Of a stretch of DNA of 64,000 bases, positions 48,467 to 57,351 are shown piece by piece. Origin of the DNA: Bryobacterales bacterium (lineage in GTDB: Bacteria; Acidobacteriota; Terriglobia; Bryobacterales; Bryobacteraceae); assembly GCA_025350625.1 (NCBI GenBank), contig JANXXL010000040.1, positions 1 through 64,000 on the forward strand, read 5' to 3'. The translations under genes were made by a program, and so were the position numbers. Under the pieces are notes generated by a model that was not told the origin of the DNA, did not search any database, and was given only the letters and a program-made list of their open reading frames with translations. Positions within the stretch are counted from its first letter, which is position 1. Each line of letters starts with the position of its first letter.

Positions 48467-48832
48467 CTAGACGTATTCGCGGACGACGCTTATGAAGGTA
48501 CGGGTGTCAATCGGTTTGGTTATGTATCCGTCGCACCCCGCGGCGCGCGCAATCTCCTCGTCGCCCTTGATAGCGGAGGCTGTGAACGCGACGATCGGCA
48601 CATCGCGTAACGTTTCATCCCGGCGCAGGTGGCGGGTTAACGCGAGGCCGTCCATGCCGGGTAACTGGATATCCATAAGGATCATGTCCGGAATACACTC
48701 TTCGAGAGCGCTTAACGCCTGGTCGGCATTCTGCGCGGTCCCTACCTTAAATCCTTCCTGGCGGAGCAGAAATTGCGTCAGCTTCAAGTTTTGAAGGCAG
48801 TCATCGATGAGCAGGATCGATTTATTGGTCAT
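48467..48832 (-). CDS. Single-domain response regulator (CheY/DivK-like)
   Basis: SILLIDDCLQNLKLTQFLLRQEGFKV...MILMDIQLPGMDGLALTRHL...IVAFTASAIKGDEEIARAAGCDGYITKPIDTRT. Confidence 0.93.
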   Translation of the reverse strand: MTNKSILLIDDCLQNLKLTQFLLRQEGFKVGTAQNADQALSALEECIPDMILMDIQLPGMDGLALTRHLRRDETLRDVPIVAFTASAIKGDEEIARAAGCDGYITKPIDTRTFISVVREYV

Positions 48833-48881
48833 AGTGGGTCCGTCCTAATTTCATCGGCAATCTCAGCGCACAATAGAGGCT

Positions 48882-49613
48882 ATGGAGCGAAATCCAATCC
48901 TGCGCGCATTCGCTTGGCTGGGGCGCCACGAATTAGCGATTCTGCTGGCCATCGGAGGTCTGGCTGCCGGCATCTGGCTGTTTGCGGCGCTTGCCGACGA
49001 GGTGATGGAAGGCGGCACGCAAAAGCTGGATCGCCAACTCCTCCTGGCGTTGCGGCATCCCGGAGATCTGCAGCCCCTCGGCTCGCCCGCGTTTCAGGAT
49101 GCCGCTCGCGATATTACGGCCTTGGGAGGGGTGACTGTTCTCGGACTCATCACCGTGAGCGCTGCGCTGTTTCTCGCTCTCGACGGCAAGAAACATATGG
49201 CGCTATTCGTTTTAGGGTCGGTCGTAAGCGGACTGCTGGTGAGCATCCTTCTCAAGGATTTATTCGAGCGGCCCCGGCCGACTCTGGTTCCCTACGCGGC
49301 GTATGCATCGAACTCGAGTTTTCCCAGCGGACATTCCATGATGTCGGCCATCACGTATTTAGTGCTGGGCGCGCTTCTCGCGCGCTCTCAGGAACGCAAA
49401 CTCGTGAAGGCTTACTTTTTGGTGACGGCGGTTTTCATCACCGTCTTAGTGGGTATCAGCCGCGTGTACTTGGGCGTGCATTGGCCTACCGACGTCATGG
49501 CCGGGTGGACCGCCGGCGCCGTGTGGGCCTTGCTCTGCTGGCTGCTGGCGCGCTGGCTTCAACTTCGCCATACCCTCGAGCATGAGACCGAACACGCCAC
49601 AAACTCGGCGTAA
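48882..49613 (+). CDS. PAP2 superfamily phosphatase
   Basis: KDLFERPRPTL, SSFPSGHSMMSA, GISRVYLGVHWPTDVMAGWTAG. Confidence 0.94.
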   Translation: MERNPILRAFAWLGRHELAILLAIGGLAAGIWLFAALADEVMEGGTQKLDRQLLLALRHPGDLQPLGSPAFQDAARDITALGGVTVLGLITVSAALFLALDGKKHMALFVLGSVVSGLLVSILLKDLFERPRPTLVPYAAYASNSSFPSGHSMMSAITYLVLGALLARSQERKLVKAYFLVTAVFITVLVGISRVYLGVHWPTDVMAGWTAGAVWALLCWLLARWLQLRHTLEHETEHATNSA

Positions 49614-49629
49614 CATCAGGAAGCGGCAA

Positions 49630-51003
49630 TTAACGGTTGCGTGGGCGCGGGCCGTAGTTGCTGAATAAATAGTCGAGGAGTCCGGCCCGATCCTCATCTT
49701 TGACTCTCGCGCCCCAGCCGGTCATTTTGTTGATTTCCCGGTCCCATTGCGCGCGAGTGAGCCGTTGCTGGCGAACCACGTCGTCTTCATGGCAGACGGC
49801 GCAGGCGCTCTTAAATACGCCAGGCTGCGCTGCATTGGGGGCCGCGGGCGGCAGCGCGGGGGACGCCGCGGAAAGCTCCTTCACCGCATCCACGCCAACG
49901 CGCGGAACTACGTTCCAGGAATATCCCGCAGGATTCCACTCCCCATCCAAGGGCTGGGTGTTCCCGGCGGCGTCGCGCGCTCTGGCGAGGATGGTGTAAT
50001 AAGCTTCCTGAGAAGGCGTCCAGTGGAAGCCCCACTGCCGCCAGCCGAACTGGGTTCGCTGCTCGGGACGCAACACCGCAGGCTTCCAGGAACGTCCGCC
50101 GTCTACGCTCACCTCAACCGAGGTTACCGGGCCGGCGTCCCCACTCCAGGCGACTCCCTGGATCATGACAGGTTTCCCCGCGAGTACCTGCGTCCCATCG
50201 AGCGGAGCCGCAATCACGCTTTTTACGTGCAGGCTAGTTACCGGCTGCATCTTCTCCAAAGGAACGGCCGAACCGGGCGCGACCGGTTTTCCGGGATGCC
50301 GGTAGCTCGACTTCATCCAGAAGCCGTCGTGTTCTTTATCGAGCACGCGGATCGAAGTCAGCCATTTGACCCACGAATCGCTGGCCCATCCGGGCGCCAT
50401 CACGCGCAGGGGAAAGCCATGCTTCACCGGCAGAGTTTCGCCATTCATTTCGTAGGCGAGAATCGTATAGGCATCCAAGGCTTTTTTGACCGGGATCGAC
50501 CGCTGGAAATCGGGCATCGTGCCCAGCGGGACATCCGCCCCGTCGAAAAGAATATCTTTCGCGGTTTCCTTGCTGCCGGCACGTTTGAGCACATCGGCGA
50601 GGCGCACGCCTTTCCAGCGCCCGTTGCCGACTGCGCCGGTCCCCCACTGCAGGCCCGGAACCGGCGGTTCGTAGAGGCCGCGTCCGTTGCCCGCACACTC
50701 GGCAACGCTCACCATTTCCACCGCGGGCATCTTTTTCAGATCTTCCAGCGTGAGCGTGAGCGGCGTGGCAACTTCACCCTCTACTTTCAGCCGCCAGGAA
50801 TCCACATCCACCTTGGGTGCGTAGACGTGCGTGCGAACGAAAAAATGATCGATGGGAGTAATATAATCCGCAAAACCGGATAAGGGCATCTCCAGATCTT
50901 CGGGCCGGACGGAGCGCACCAGCATGTCGAGCTTGGGACGGTCCTCTCCGCGCAACAGACCGGCGCCGGCAAGAAAAAGAAAATTTCTGCGTGGAATCTT
51001 CAT
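49630..51003 (-). CDS. Sulfite oxidase-type molybdopterin oxidoreductase with C-terminal CxxCH haem-type motif
   Basis: PIDHFFVRTHVYAPKVDVDSWRLKVEGEV, MVSVAECAGNGRGLYEPPVPGLQWGTGAVGNGRWKGVRLADVL; C-terminal SACAVCHEDDVVRQQRLTRAQWDREINKMTGWG. Confidence 0.9.
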   Translation of the reverse strand: MKIPRRNFLFLAGAGLLRGEDRPKLDMLVRSVRPEDLEMPLSGFADYITPIDHFFVRTHVYAPKVDVDSWRLKVEGEVATPLTLTLEDLKKMPAVEMVSVAECAGNGRGLYEPPVPGLQWGTGAVGNGRWKGVRLADVLKRAGSKETAKDILFDGADVPLGTMPDFQRSIPVKKALDAYTILAYEMNGETLPVKHGFPLRVMAPGWASDSWVKWLTSIRVLDKEHDGFWMKSSYRHPGKPVAPGSAVPLEKMQPVTSLHVKSVIAAPLDGTQVLAGKPVMIQGVAWSGDAGPVTSVEVSVDGGRSWKPAVLRPEQRTQFGWRQWGFHWTPSQEAYYTILARARDAAGNTQPLDGEWNPAGYSWNVVPRVGVDAVKELSAASPALPPAAPNAAQPGVFKSACAVCHEDDVVRQQRLTRAQWDREINKMTGWGARVKDEDRAGLLDYLFSNYGPRPRNR

Positions 51004-51070
51004 GTTCGCTTCTCCAGTATAAACTCGACTTTTCTGAACGGCTTCGCCCGCAACGATATAGCATGAGAAC

Positions 51071-52159
51071 GTGAAGCTACCTGTAAATCCGCCGGTCTTG
51101 CCGATGCTCGCTAAAAGAGTGGATCAGTTGCCTGAGGGAAGCACGTGGATCTTCGAGCCGAAATGGGATGGCTTCCGGGTGTTGGTCTTTCGCGATGGAG
51201 ACGAAATATTGATACAGAGCCGCGATGAAAAACCGCTCAATCGCTACTTTCCGGAGGTAGTGGACACCTTGCAGGCCGGGTTGCCGGAACGTTGCGCGCT
51301 TGATGGCGAACTGGTTATCGCAACCGGCGGCGGACTCGATTTTGACGCCCTCCAGCTGCGTCTCCATCCGGCATCGTCGCGCGTGCAGCTTTTGTCGAAA
51401 ACAACTCCGGCATCGGTTGTGTTCTTCGACTTACTTTGCGAGGGCGATAAGGATTTTCGCGGCGAGCCATTTCAAAGCCGCCGCAAAAAGCTGGAATCGT
51501 TGCTTCGAAACTCTAAGCCGCCGATTCATCTTACGCCGGCGACGGACGACCGTGCGCTTGCCTCCGATTGGTTCCATCGCTTCGAAGGGGCGGGGCTCGA
51601 CGGTGTGATGGCAAAACCGCGCTCCGGCACATACGAGCCGGACAAGCGCGTGATGCTCAAGGTGAAACATGAGCGCGATTGCGACTGCTTGGTTGCAGGC
51701 TTTCGCTGGCATAAGAATGGCGAAGATATTGCCGTTGGCTCCTTGTTGCTCGGCCTGTTTGATGACGCGGGGGCGCTGCAACACGTGGGCGTCTGCGCGA
51801 GCTTCACGCAACAGAAGCGGCTGGAGCTGGCAGAATACCTCGCGCCCTATCGAAAAAACGCGCTGACCGGCCATCCCTGGAAGAATTGGGCGGAAACCGG
51901 GAGTGAAACTGGAAACGCCGGGCAGCGGATGCCGGGAGGCAAGAGCCGCTGGAGCCAAGGTAAAGACCTATCCTGGGAACCGCTTCGCCCGGAACTGGTG
52001 GTAGAAGTTGCGTATGAACACATGCAGGGCGGGCGCTTCCGGCACATGTCGCAATTTCGGAGATGGCGCACCGATAAAAAGCCGGGCGACTGTACCTATG
52101 CCCAACTCGAAGTCGTTCCCCCGCAGGAACTCATGGAAATTTTCGCCCGCGGCCGCTAA
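51071..52159 (+). CDS. ATP-dependent DNA ligase (LigD ligase-domain/LigC-like)
   Basis: FEPKWDGFRVLVFRDGDEILIQSRDEKPLNRYFPEVV (KxDGxR), FEGAGLDGVMAKPRSGTYEPDKRVMLKVKHERDCDCLVAGFRWH. Confidence 0.93.
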   Translation: MKLPVNPPVLPMLAKRVDQLPEGSTWIFEPKWDGFRVLVFRDGDEILIQSRDEKPLNRYFPEVVDTLQAGLPERCALDGELVIATGGGLDFDALQLRLHPASSRVQLLSKTTPASVVFFDLLCEGDKDFRGEPFQSRRKKLESLLRNSKPPIHLTPATDDRALASDWFHRFEGAGLDGVMAKPRSGTYEPDKRVMLKVKHERDCDCLVAGFRWHKNGEDIAVGSLLLGLFDDAGALQHVGVCASFTQQKRLELAEYLAPYRKNALTGHPWKNWAETGSETGNAGQRMPGGKSRWSQGKDLSWEPLRPELVVEVAYEHMQGGRFRHMSQFRRWRTDKKPGDCTYAQLEVVPPQELMEIFARGR

Positions 52160-52171
52160 AATCAGCCACCT

Positions 52172-53491
52172 TTAGCTCTTTTTGGCGGTGCGTTTTGTGC
52201 GCCATTCGCGCGTGGGATCGTCGTCGGGATCGGGCGTTTCCTGCGCAGGCCGAAGATTTTCGGGCACGTTGCGCAGGTTGATCCGTATGCGGGTCCAGGT
52301 GGACGAACGGCCGCGCATGGAATCGACCAAAACATCATCTGCAGCGAGGAGTCCGGCGACTTCGGGGTGTTTGTTTTTCCAACGATCGAGGCCTTCGAGT
52401 GCGGCGTCCTTATGAGTAGAATTCGCGACCACGATCAGCGGCATTTTGGTTCGTGCCGGCTTCGCCGATTTCTTCTTGGCGGCGGACTTCGCACGCGAGG
52501 GCGCCACCCGCGCCGCTTCGCCCTCCATTTTGCGAAAGTGGGGCGGCCAGGGAGCGTCGCCCAAGCCGGCGTCCTCGTCGCGCGCCGCCAGGTCGAGCAA
52601 TTTTTCGAGCGAACCTGGCTCCGCGTCGATCGCGGCACGCGGGTCTCCGAGTTCGGCATAACGCGGGGGAACCGTCAGCACGGTAAAGTCGGCGGGGTCA
52701 CAATCCGGAACTTCGTGCCAATGCAGGGGAGTGGAAACGCGTGCATCCGGCAAAGGGCGCACGGAATACGCGGAGCAAGTAGTGCGGTCCTTTGCATTCT
52801 GGTTGTAATCCAGGAAAACGCCGTGACGCTCTTCCTTCCACCATTTCGAACTGGCGAGCGCGGGTAGCCGTCGTTCGATGGCGCGCGAGAGAGCCAGGGC
52901 CGCGCGGCGCACTTCCGCGAAGGTCCAGCGCGGTTCGATCCGCACATTCACGTGGATACCGCGCGACCCGCTGGTCTTCGGCCAGCCGCGGAGTCCCATT
53001 TCCTTGAGAAAGGCGTTTACTTCGAGCGCCACCAGCCGCACGTCCTGCCAGCCGACGCCGGGACCGAGATCGAGATCTACCCGCAGCTCGTCGGGATGGT
53101 CGAGGTCGCCCGAGCGCACAGGGTGCGGGTGAAGCTCGATGCAGCCCAGATTGACGATCCATGCGAGCCCTGCCGCATCGTCGACGACCAATTCTTCCGC
53201 CGTTCGACCCGAAGGAAAAGAGAGTGTCACGGTCCTCAGCCATGCGGGACGATCAGAGGGCGCGCGTTTTTGATAAAACGCCTCACCTTCCGCGCCGTTC
53301 ACGAACCGTTTGAGAACAATGGGACGATCCCGAATCCCTGCCAGAGCTGCGGGAGCGATCGCGAGATAATAGCGAACCAGGTCGATTTTCGAGAGTTTCA
53401 CCTGCTTCGAGAAATAAGGCTTGTCGGGATGCGTTATTCGCACTTCGCGTCCCATGATCGGGACCAACTCGATGCTCTCTGCGCTGCTCAC
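52172..53491 (-). CDS. LigD-type polymerase/primase-domain protein with C-terminal extension
   Basis: HPDKPYFSKQVKLSKIDLVRYYLAIAPAALAGIRDRPIVLKRFVNGAEGEAFYQKRAP; ELRVDLDLGPGVGWQDVRLVALEVNAFLKEMGLRGWPKTSGSRGIHVNVRIE. Confidence 0.93.
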   Translation of the reverse strand: MSSAESIELVPIMGREVRITHPDKPYFSKQVKLSKIDLVRYYLAIAPAALAGIRDRPIVLKRFVNGAEGEAFYQKRAPSDRPAWLRTVTLSFPSGRTAEELVVDDAAGLAWIVNLGCIELHPHPVRSGDLDHPDELRVDLDLGPGVGWQDVRLVALEVNAFLKEMGLRGWPKTSGSRGIHVNVRIEPRWTFAEVRRAALALSRAIERRLPALASSKWWKEERHGVFLDYNQNAKDRTTCSAYSVRPLPDARVSTPLHWHEVPDCDPADFTVLTVPPRYAELGDPRAAIDAEPGSLEKLLDLAARDEDAGLGDAPWPPHFRKMEGEAARVAPSRAKSAAKKKSAKPARTKMPLIVVANSTHKDAALEGLDRWKNKHPEVAGLLAADDVLVDSMRGRSSTWTRIRINLRNVPENLRPAQETPDPDDDPTREWRTKRTAKKS

Positions 53492-53622
53492 AACCCTAGG
53501 CTACAATTATTCGCCTGCCCGCTTCGAACTCCGCAACTTTCGCATTTTCTTGCAACGAAGTATTCACCAAATCTCTCTATTCTGAGATTAGGCAGGCCGG
53601 ATAAACGACAAGGAGAAATATT

Positions 53623-54465
53623 ATGCCGCTGATAACGACGAAGGACGGAACTCAGATTTACTACAAAGATTGGGGCACTGGACAGCCGGTCGTTTTCTCG
53701 CACGGTTGGCCGTTGACTGCGGACGACTGGGACGGGCAAATGCTTTACTTCGGACAGCATGGCTATCGCGTAATCGCCCACGACCGGCGAGGCCATGGGC
53801 GTTCCACTCAGACCTGGAACGGCAATGAGATGGACACTTACGCAGATGACCTGGCTGCGCTGTTTGAAAAACTCGATCTTAAGGACGCGATTATGGTTGG
53901 GCATTCGACCGGCGGGGGCGAAGTCGCGCGTTACTTGGGCCGTCACGGCGCCAAGCGTGTCGCGAAGGCCGCGCTCATCAGCGCTGTGCCCCCCCTGATG
54001 TTGAAAACGGAGAAGAATCCGGGCGGCCTGCCAATTTCGGCCTTCGACAGCCTCCGGGTAGCGCTCGCGGGCAATCGGGCGCAATTTTACAAGGACATCA
54101 CGCTGCCGTTTTACGGATATAACCGGCCGGGCGCAAAGATTTCGGAGGGTGTTCGGGAACACTGGTGGCTGCAGGGCATGTCGGGAGGAATCAAGGCCCA
54201 TTACGACTGCATCAAGGCGTTCTCGGAGACCGACTTCACCGAAGACTTGAAAGGGATCGATATTCCGGTGCTGGTGCTGCATGGCGACGACGATCAGATT
54301 GTGCCCATCGGCGCCGCGGCACTGATGTCCGCGAAGATACTCAAGAACGCAACGCTAAAGGTCTATCCCGGTTTTCCGCATGGTATGCCCACAACCAACG
54401 CAGATCAAATTAATGCCGACCTACTGGCATTCTTTAAAGGAACCGCGGTAGCCGCGTCCTCGTGA
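53623..54465 (+). CDS. Alpha/beta hydrolase (non-haem chloroperoxidase/arylesterase-like)
   Basis: [71 protein letters not shown]. Confidence 0.95.
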   Translation: MPLITTKDGTQIYYKDWGTGQPVVFSHGWPLTADDWDGQMLYFGQHGYRVIAHDRRGHGRSTQTWNGNEMDTYADDLAALFEKLDLKDAIMVGHSTGGGEVARYLGRHGAKRVAKAALISAVPPLMLKTEKNPGGLPISAFDSLRVALAGNRAQFYKDITLPFYGYNRPGAKISEGVREHWWLQGMSGGIKAHYDCIKAFSETDFTEDLKGIDIPVLVLHGDDDQIVPIGAAALMSAKILKNATLKVYPGFPHGMPTTNADQINADLLAFFKGTAVAASS

Positions 54466-54626
54466 GTCAATGCATCCGGTTATCACGTGACCGCCGGTAG
54501 TCAAGAACGCTTGTTTTTCTAGCGAGAACCTGCGCCAAACGTAGCGATAATAACCTTTTATTTCATTGACTTACACTTTCTGGATGGTTGCGTGCCCCGC
54601 AAACCAACGGATCAGGAGGAAATGGA

Positions 54627-54989
54627 ATGAAGAAATTGCTCACAGCTTTAGCATTGACGGCGGGACTCGGTTTCGGCGCTCAAGTGTCATTAGGAGTGCG
54701 AATCGGCGAACCGCCGCGTCCGCGCGTGGTCCGTATCCAGCCCCGTTCACCAGGTGAGGGCTATACCTATGTAGATGGATATTGGTATCCCGTCGGGAAT
54801 CGCTACACTTGGCATCAAGGTTACTGGACCCGCCCCCCGTATTCGGGCTCAACTTGGAATTCTCCCCGTTATGAGAGCGGCATGTATTACCAAGGCTATT
54901 GGAATGGGGATCACGGGCGGGCCGAACATGAACACCAATGGGATCGCGACCGCCAACGGCGGGATTATCGCGAAAACGATCGGCATTAA
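54627..54989 (+). CDS. Secreted YxWxxGxW-type repeat protein
   Basis: MKKLLTALALTAGLGFGAQ signal; YVDGYWYPVGNRYTWHQGYWTRPPYSGS...YYQGYW. Confidence 0.8.
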   Translation: MKKLLTALALTAGLGFGAQVSLGVRIGEPPRPRVVRIQPRSPGEGYTYVDGYWYPVGNRYTWHQGYWTRPPYSGSTWNSPRYESGMYYQGYWNGDHGRAEHEHQWDRDRQRRDYRENDRH

Positions 54990-55004
54990 GGGATTTGCGT
55001 GGCA

Positions 55005-55028
55005 CCGGGCGTGTTCCTGTGCGCCCGG
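55005..55028 (+). terminator. Candidate transcription terminator hairpin
   Basis: CCGGGCG-(10 nt)-CGCCCGG followed by CTTTCCTT; weak U tract, just after the 54989 stop. Confidence 0.45.
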
Positions 55029-55133
55029 CTTTCCTTAAAACCCAAGCTCGATCCTGCTGCTCACTTAGTACCAATGACTTCCAGGGAATGAACCGGACGA
55101 TTCATTACTGATCCACCGAGTTGATGGTAGTTT

Positions 55134-55161
55134 GTTGCAGCGGCGGTTTTACCGCGGCAAC
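55134..55161 (+). promoter_or_regulatory. Hairpin in the 5' leader of the Flp pilin gene
   Basis: GTTGCaGCGG-CGGTTTTA-CCGCgGCAAC (10-bp arms, one mismatch), directly before AGGAG and ATG 55177. Confidence 0.5.
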
Positions 55162-55176
55162 AGGAGAAAACCAGCA

Positions 55177-55365
55177 ATGAGTAAGTTGAGATTGAAACTG
55201 CGCGACTTGAAGAATACATCTGGGCAGGACTTAATTGAATATGCGCTGATGGCAGGGTTCGTGGCCGTGGCGGCCGGGGCCGTGATGCCAGGGGTTGCCG
55301 ACAGCATCAGCACCATTTTTTCGCAGGTCGGGTCAGTTTTGGGTCTCGCGTCTACCCAGGGTTAA
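55177..55365 (+). CDS. Flp family type IVb pilin
   Basis: MSKLRLKLRDLKNTSGQDLIEYALMAGFVAVAAGAVMPGVADSISTIFSQVG; G/QDLIEYAL class IVb processing motif; SD AGGAG. Confidence 0.92.
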   Translation: MSKLRLKLRDLKNTSGQDLIEYALMAGFVAVAAGAVMPGVADSISTIFSQVGSVLGLASTQG

Positions 55366-55376
55366 TGCGGCGAGAA

Positions 55377-55406
55377 GCCGGCGCTTCCTTCAGAAATCGC
55401 GCCGGC
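55377..55406. terminator. Candidate hairpin between convergent genes
   Basis: GCCGGCGC-(14 nt)-GCGCCGGC between the 55365 stop and the convergent 55425 stop; no clear U tract. Confidence 0.4.
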
Positions 55407-55424
55407 CGCTAAGCTCGAAGTTCG

Positions 55425-56183
55425 TTAAGGAATCTGAAAATCAACTTGGCGATCACGATTAATCTGCTGGCTGAACGGCACGTCCACGCTTGAAAGCGGA
55501 ACGTGGTACTCCTGGTTATCACGATCCATCCAGTAGAGCTGGTCGCCTTCAACCTTATACGCAGTTGCCACCTTGATGGTATGGTCCGTGAAAGCGATCA
55601 GGTAATACTGCTCCCGATTACCGTTGTCTGAGGACTGAGGTTGAGCCTCGGACCCCTGATATTGGGGTTGGGGTTGGTATTGAGGCTGCTGTTGTGGGGG
55701 TGGTCCGGATTGCCCTCGATCTTGTGGCGAATAACCATAGTTCTGCTGGGGTGGCGGGGCCGCGGAATAGCCGCCATCGTAAGCGTAGGGATCATAGCCA
55801 TAGCCATAAGAATAGGGGTCATATCCGTAATAACCGTACGGGTAACCTGAATAATAATACGGGTAGCCGCCGAATCCGAGGTAGAGACTGGAGCCGCCGA
55901 AATAGCGGCCACCGTAATAACCGCGGCCGCCGTAGTAGCCGCCACGGAAACCGCCAGTCCCGCCATGGAAATTGCCACCGCTTCCACCGCGGAAGCTGCC
56001 GCTAGTCCCGCCGCGGAAACTGCCCCCACCGTGGTCACCGCCGCCGGAAAAACCGCCCGCACGGGCTGATCCGCCAGAATGGCCTCCCCCACCGCCGTGT
56101 GACCCGCCACGCTGGCCATAGGCTGTAGAAAGAAGAACCGGGGAGCTAAGAACCAGAAAAAGTGCAACCTTCGAGATTGTCAT
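55425..56183 (-). CDS. Secreted low-complexity protein (RGG/YG/PQ-rich) with conserved C-terminal segment
   Basis: Signal peptide; GGSFRGGTSGSFRGGSGGNFHGGTGGFRGGYYGGRGYYGGRYFGG; YPYGYYGYDPYSYGYGYDPYAYDGGY; C-terminal YYLIAFTDHTIKVATAYKVEGDQLYWMDRDNQEYHVPLSSVDVPFSQQINRDRQVDFQIP. Confidence 0.85.
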   Translation of the reverse strand: MTISKVALFLVLSSPVLLSTAYGQRGGSHGGGGGHSGGSARAGGFSGGGDHGGGSFRGGTSGSFRGGSGGNFHGGTGGFRGGYYGGRGYYGGRYFGGSSLYLGFGGYPYYYSGYPYGYYGYDPYSYGYGYDPYAYDGGYSAAPPPQQNYGYSPQDRGQSGPPPQQQPQYQPQPQYQGSEAQPQSSDNGNREQYYLIAFTDHTIKVATAYKVEGDQLYWMDRDNQEYHVPLSSVDVPFSQQINRDRQVDFQIP

Positions 56184-56382
56184 AGACGTTCGCCTTCTAT
56201 AGCGTTAGATGTTGCAGATTCGAGTTCGGTTCCAGAGCATCCTGGCAGCGCTTTGGTTGGAATCAAGGGGCTTAGGGCGCGCTGCTGGCTTGTTTCCGCC
56301 CGTAATGCGGATGCGACGGCGCTGAGCTTGCTACTTGCGTCCGCAGCGTCACCATGTCATTCTGCACTACTAAGGTGGAAAT

Positions 56383-57339
56383 ATGATTGTACGCCGCAGG
56401 TTCATCAAGAGCGCCTCCATGGCCGCGATCGCGTCGGCAGCGCCCGGGATCTTCGGGGGGGCGAGCTATGCCGAAAAAGTTCCGAATTCGGCCGGCGACC
56501 AGCCCGCCAAGCTCAAGGCGCCCGCAGGCGCTTGCGACTGCCATCATCACATCTATGACGCGGCCCGGTTTCCGCCCGTAGAGCCGGGTGGCGCCATCAT
56601 TCCGAATGCCCGCGTCGAGGAATATCAAATGCTGCAGCGGCGGATTGGAACCGGGCGCGACATTATAGTCACTCCGATGGCCTACGTTACTGACAATCGC
56701 GTGACGCTGGATGCGATTAAGCGTTTGGGACCGAACGCGCGTGGCGTCGCCGTGGTCCATCCGTCTGTCACGGACGCCGAGCTGAAGATGCTCAACGACG
56801 GAGGCATCCGAGGCATCCGCTTCTCCATCGCCGAGGGGCGCAAGGGAGCCACGTCCATCGATATGATTGAGCCTTTGTCGAAGCGGATTAGCGCGCTCGG
56901 CTGGCATGTTCAGATCAACATGGGCGCAGATCAAATCGCCGCCGCCGCGGATTTGTGGAATCGCCTGCCATCCGCCATTGTCTTCGATCACATGGGACAC
57001 GTTCCGCAGCCTGCGGGCATGAGCCACCCGGTATACAACGTGGTTCGCCGCCTGGTCGACAAAGGCCGGACCTGGGTCAAGTTGTCGGTAACCTATGACA
57101 ACACCAAGGACGGGCCGCCCGGCTATGCCGACATTACCAAGGTCGCTCAGGCGTACATAAAAGCTGCGCCGGAGCGCATGGTCTGGGGCAGCAACTGGCC
57201 GCATCCTAACGAGACCACCAAGCCCGATGACGCGATGCTGTTCGATTTAATGCTCAAATGGGCGCCGGATGAGAAGACGCGCCACCGCATTCTGGTGGAG
57301 AATCCGGCGGCGCTCTACGGCTTTGCGAAATCGGCATAA
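56383..57339 (+). CDS. TAT-exported amidohydrolase family protein (2-pyrone-4,6-dicarboxylate hydrolase-like)
   Basis: MIVRRRFIKSASMAAIASAAPGIFGGA signal; GACDCHHHIYDAARFP (HxH); IVFDHMGHV; MVWGSNWPHPNETTKPDDA. Confidence 0.92.
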   Translation: MIVRRRFIKSASMAAIASAAPGIFGGASYAEKVPNSAGDQPAKLKAPAGACDCHHHIYDAARFPPVEPGGAIIPNARVEEYQMLQRRIGTGRDIIVTPMAYVTDNRVTLDAIKRLGPNARGVAVVHPSVTDAELKMLNDGGIRGIRFSIAEGRKGATSIDMIEPLSKRISALGWHVQINMGADQIAAAADLWNRLPSAIVFDHMGHVPQPAGMSHPVYNVVRRLVDKGRTWVKLSVTYDNTKDGPPGYADITKVAQAYIKAAPERMVWGSNWPHPNETTKPDDAMLFDLMLKWAPDEKTRHRILVENPAALYGFAKSA

Positions 57340-57351
57340 AGGGGAACGGTC

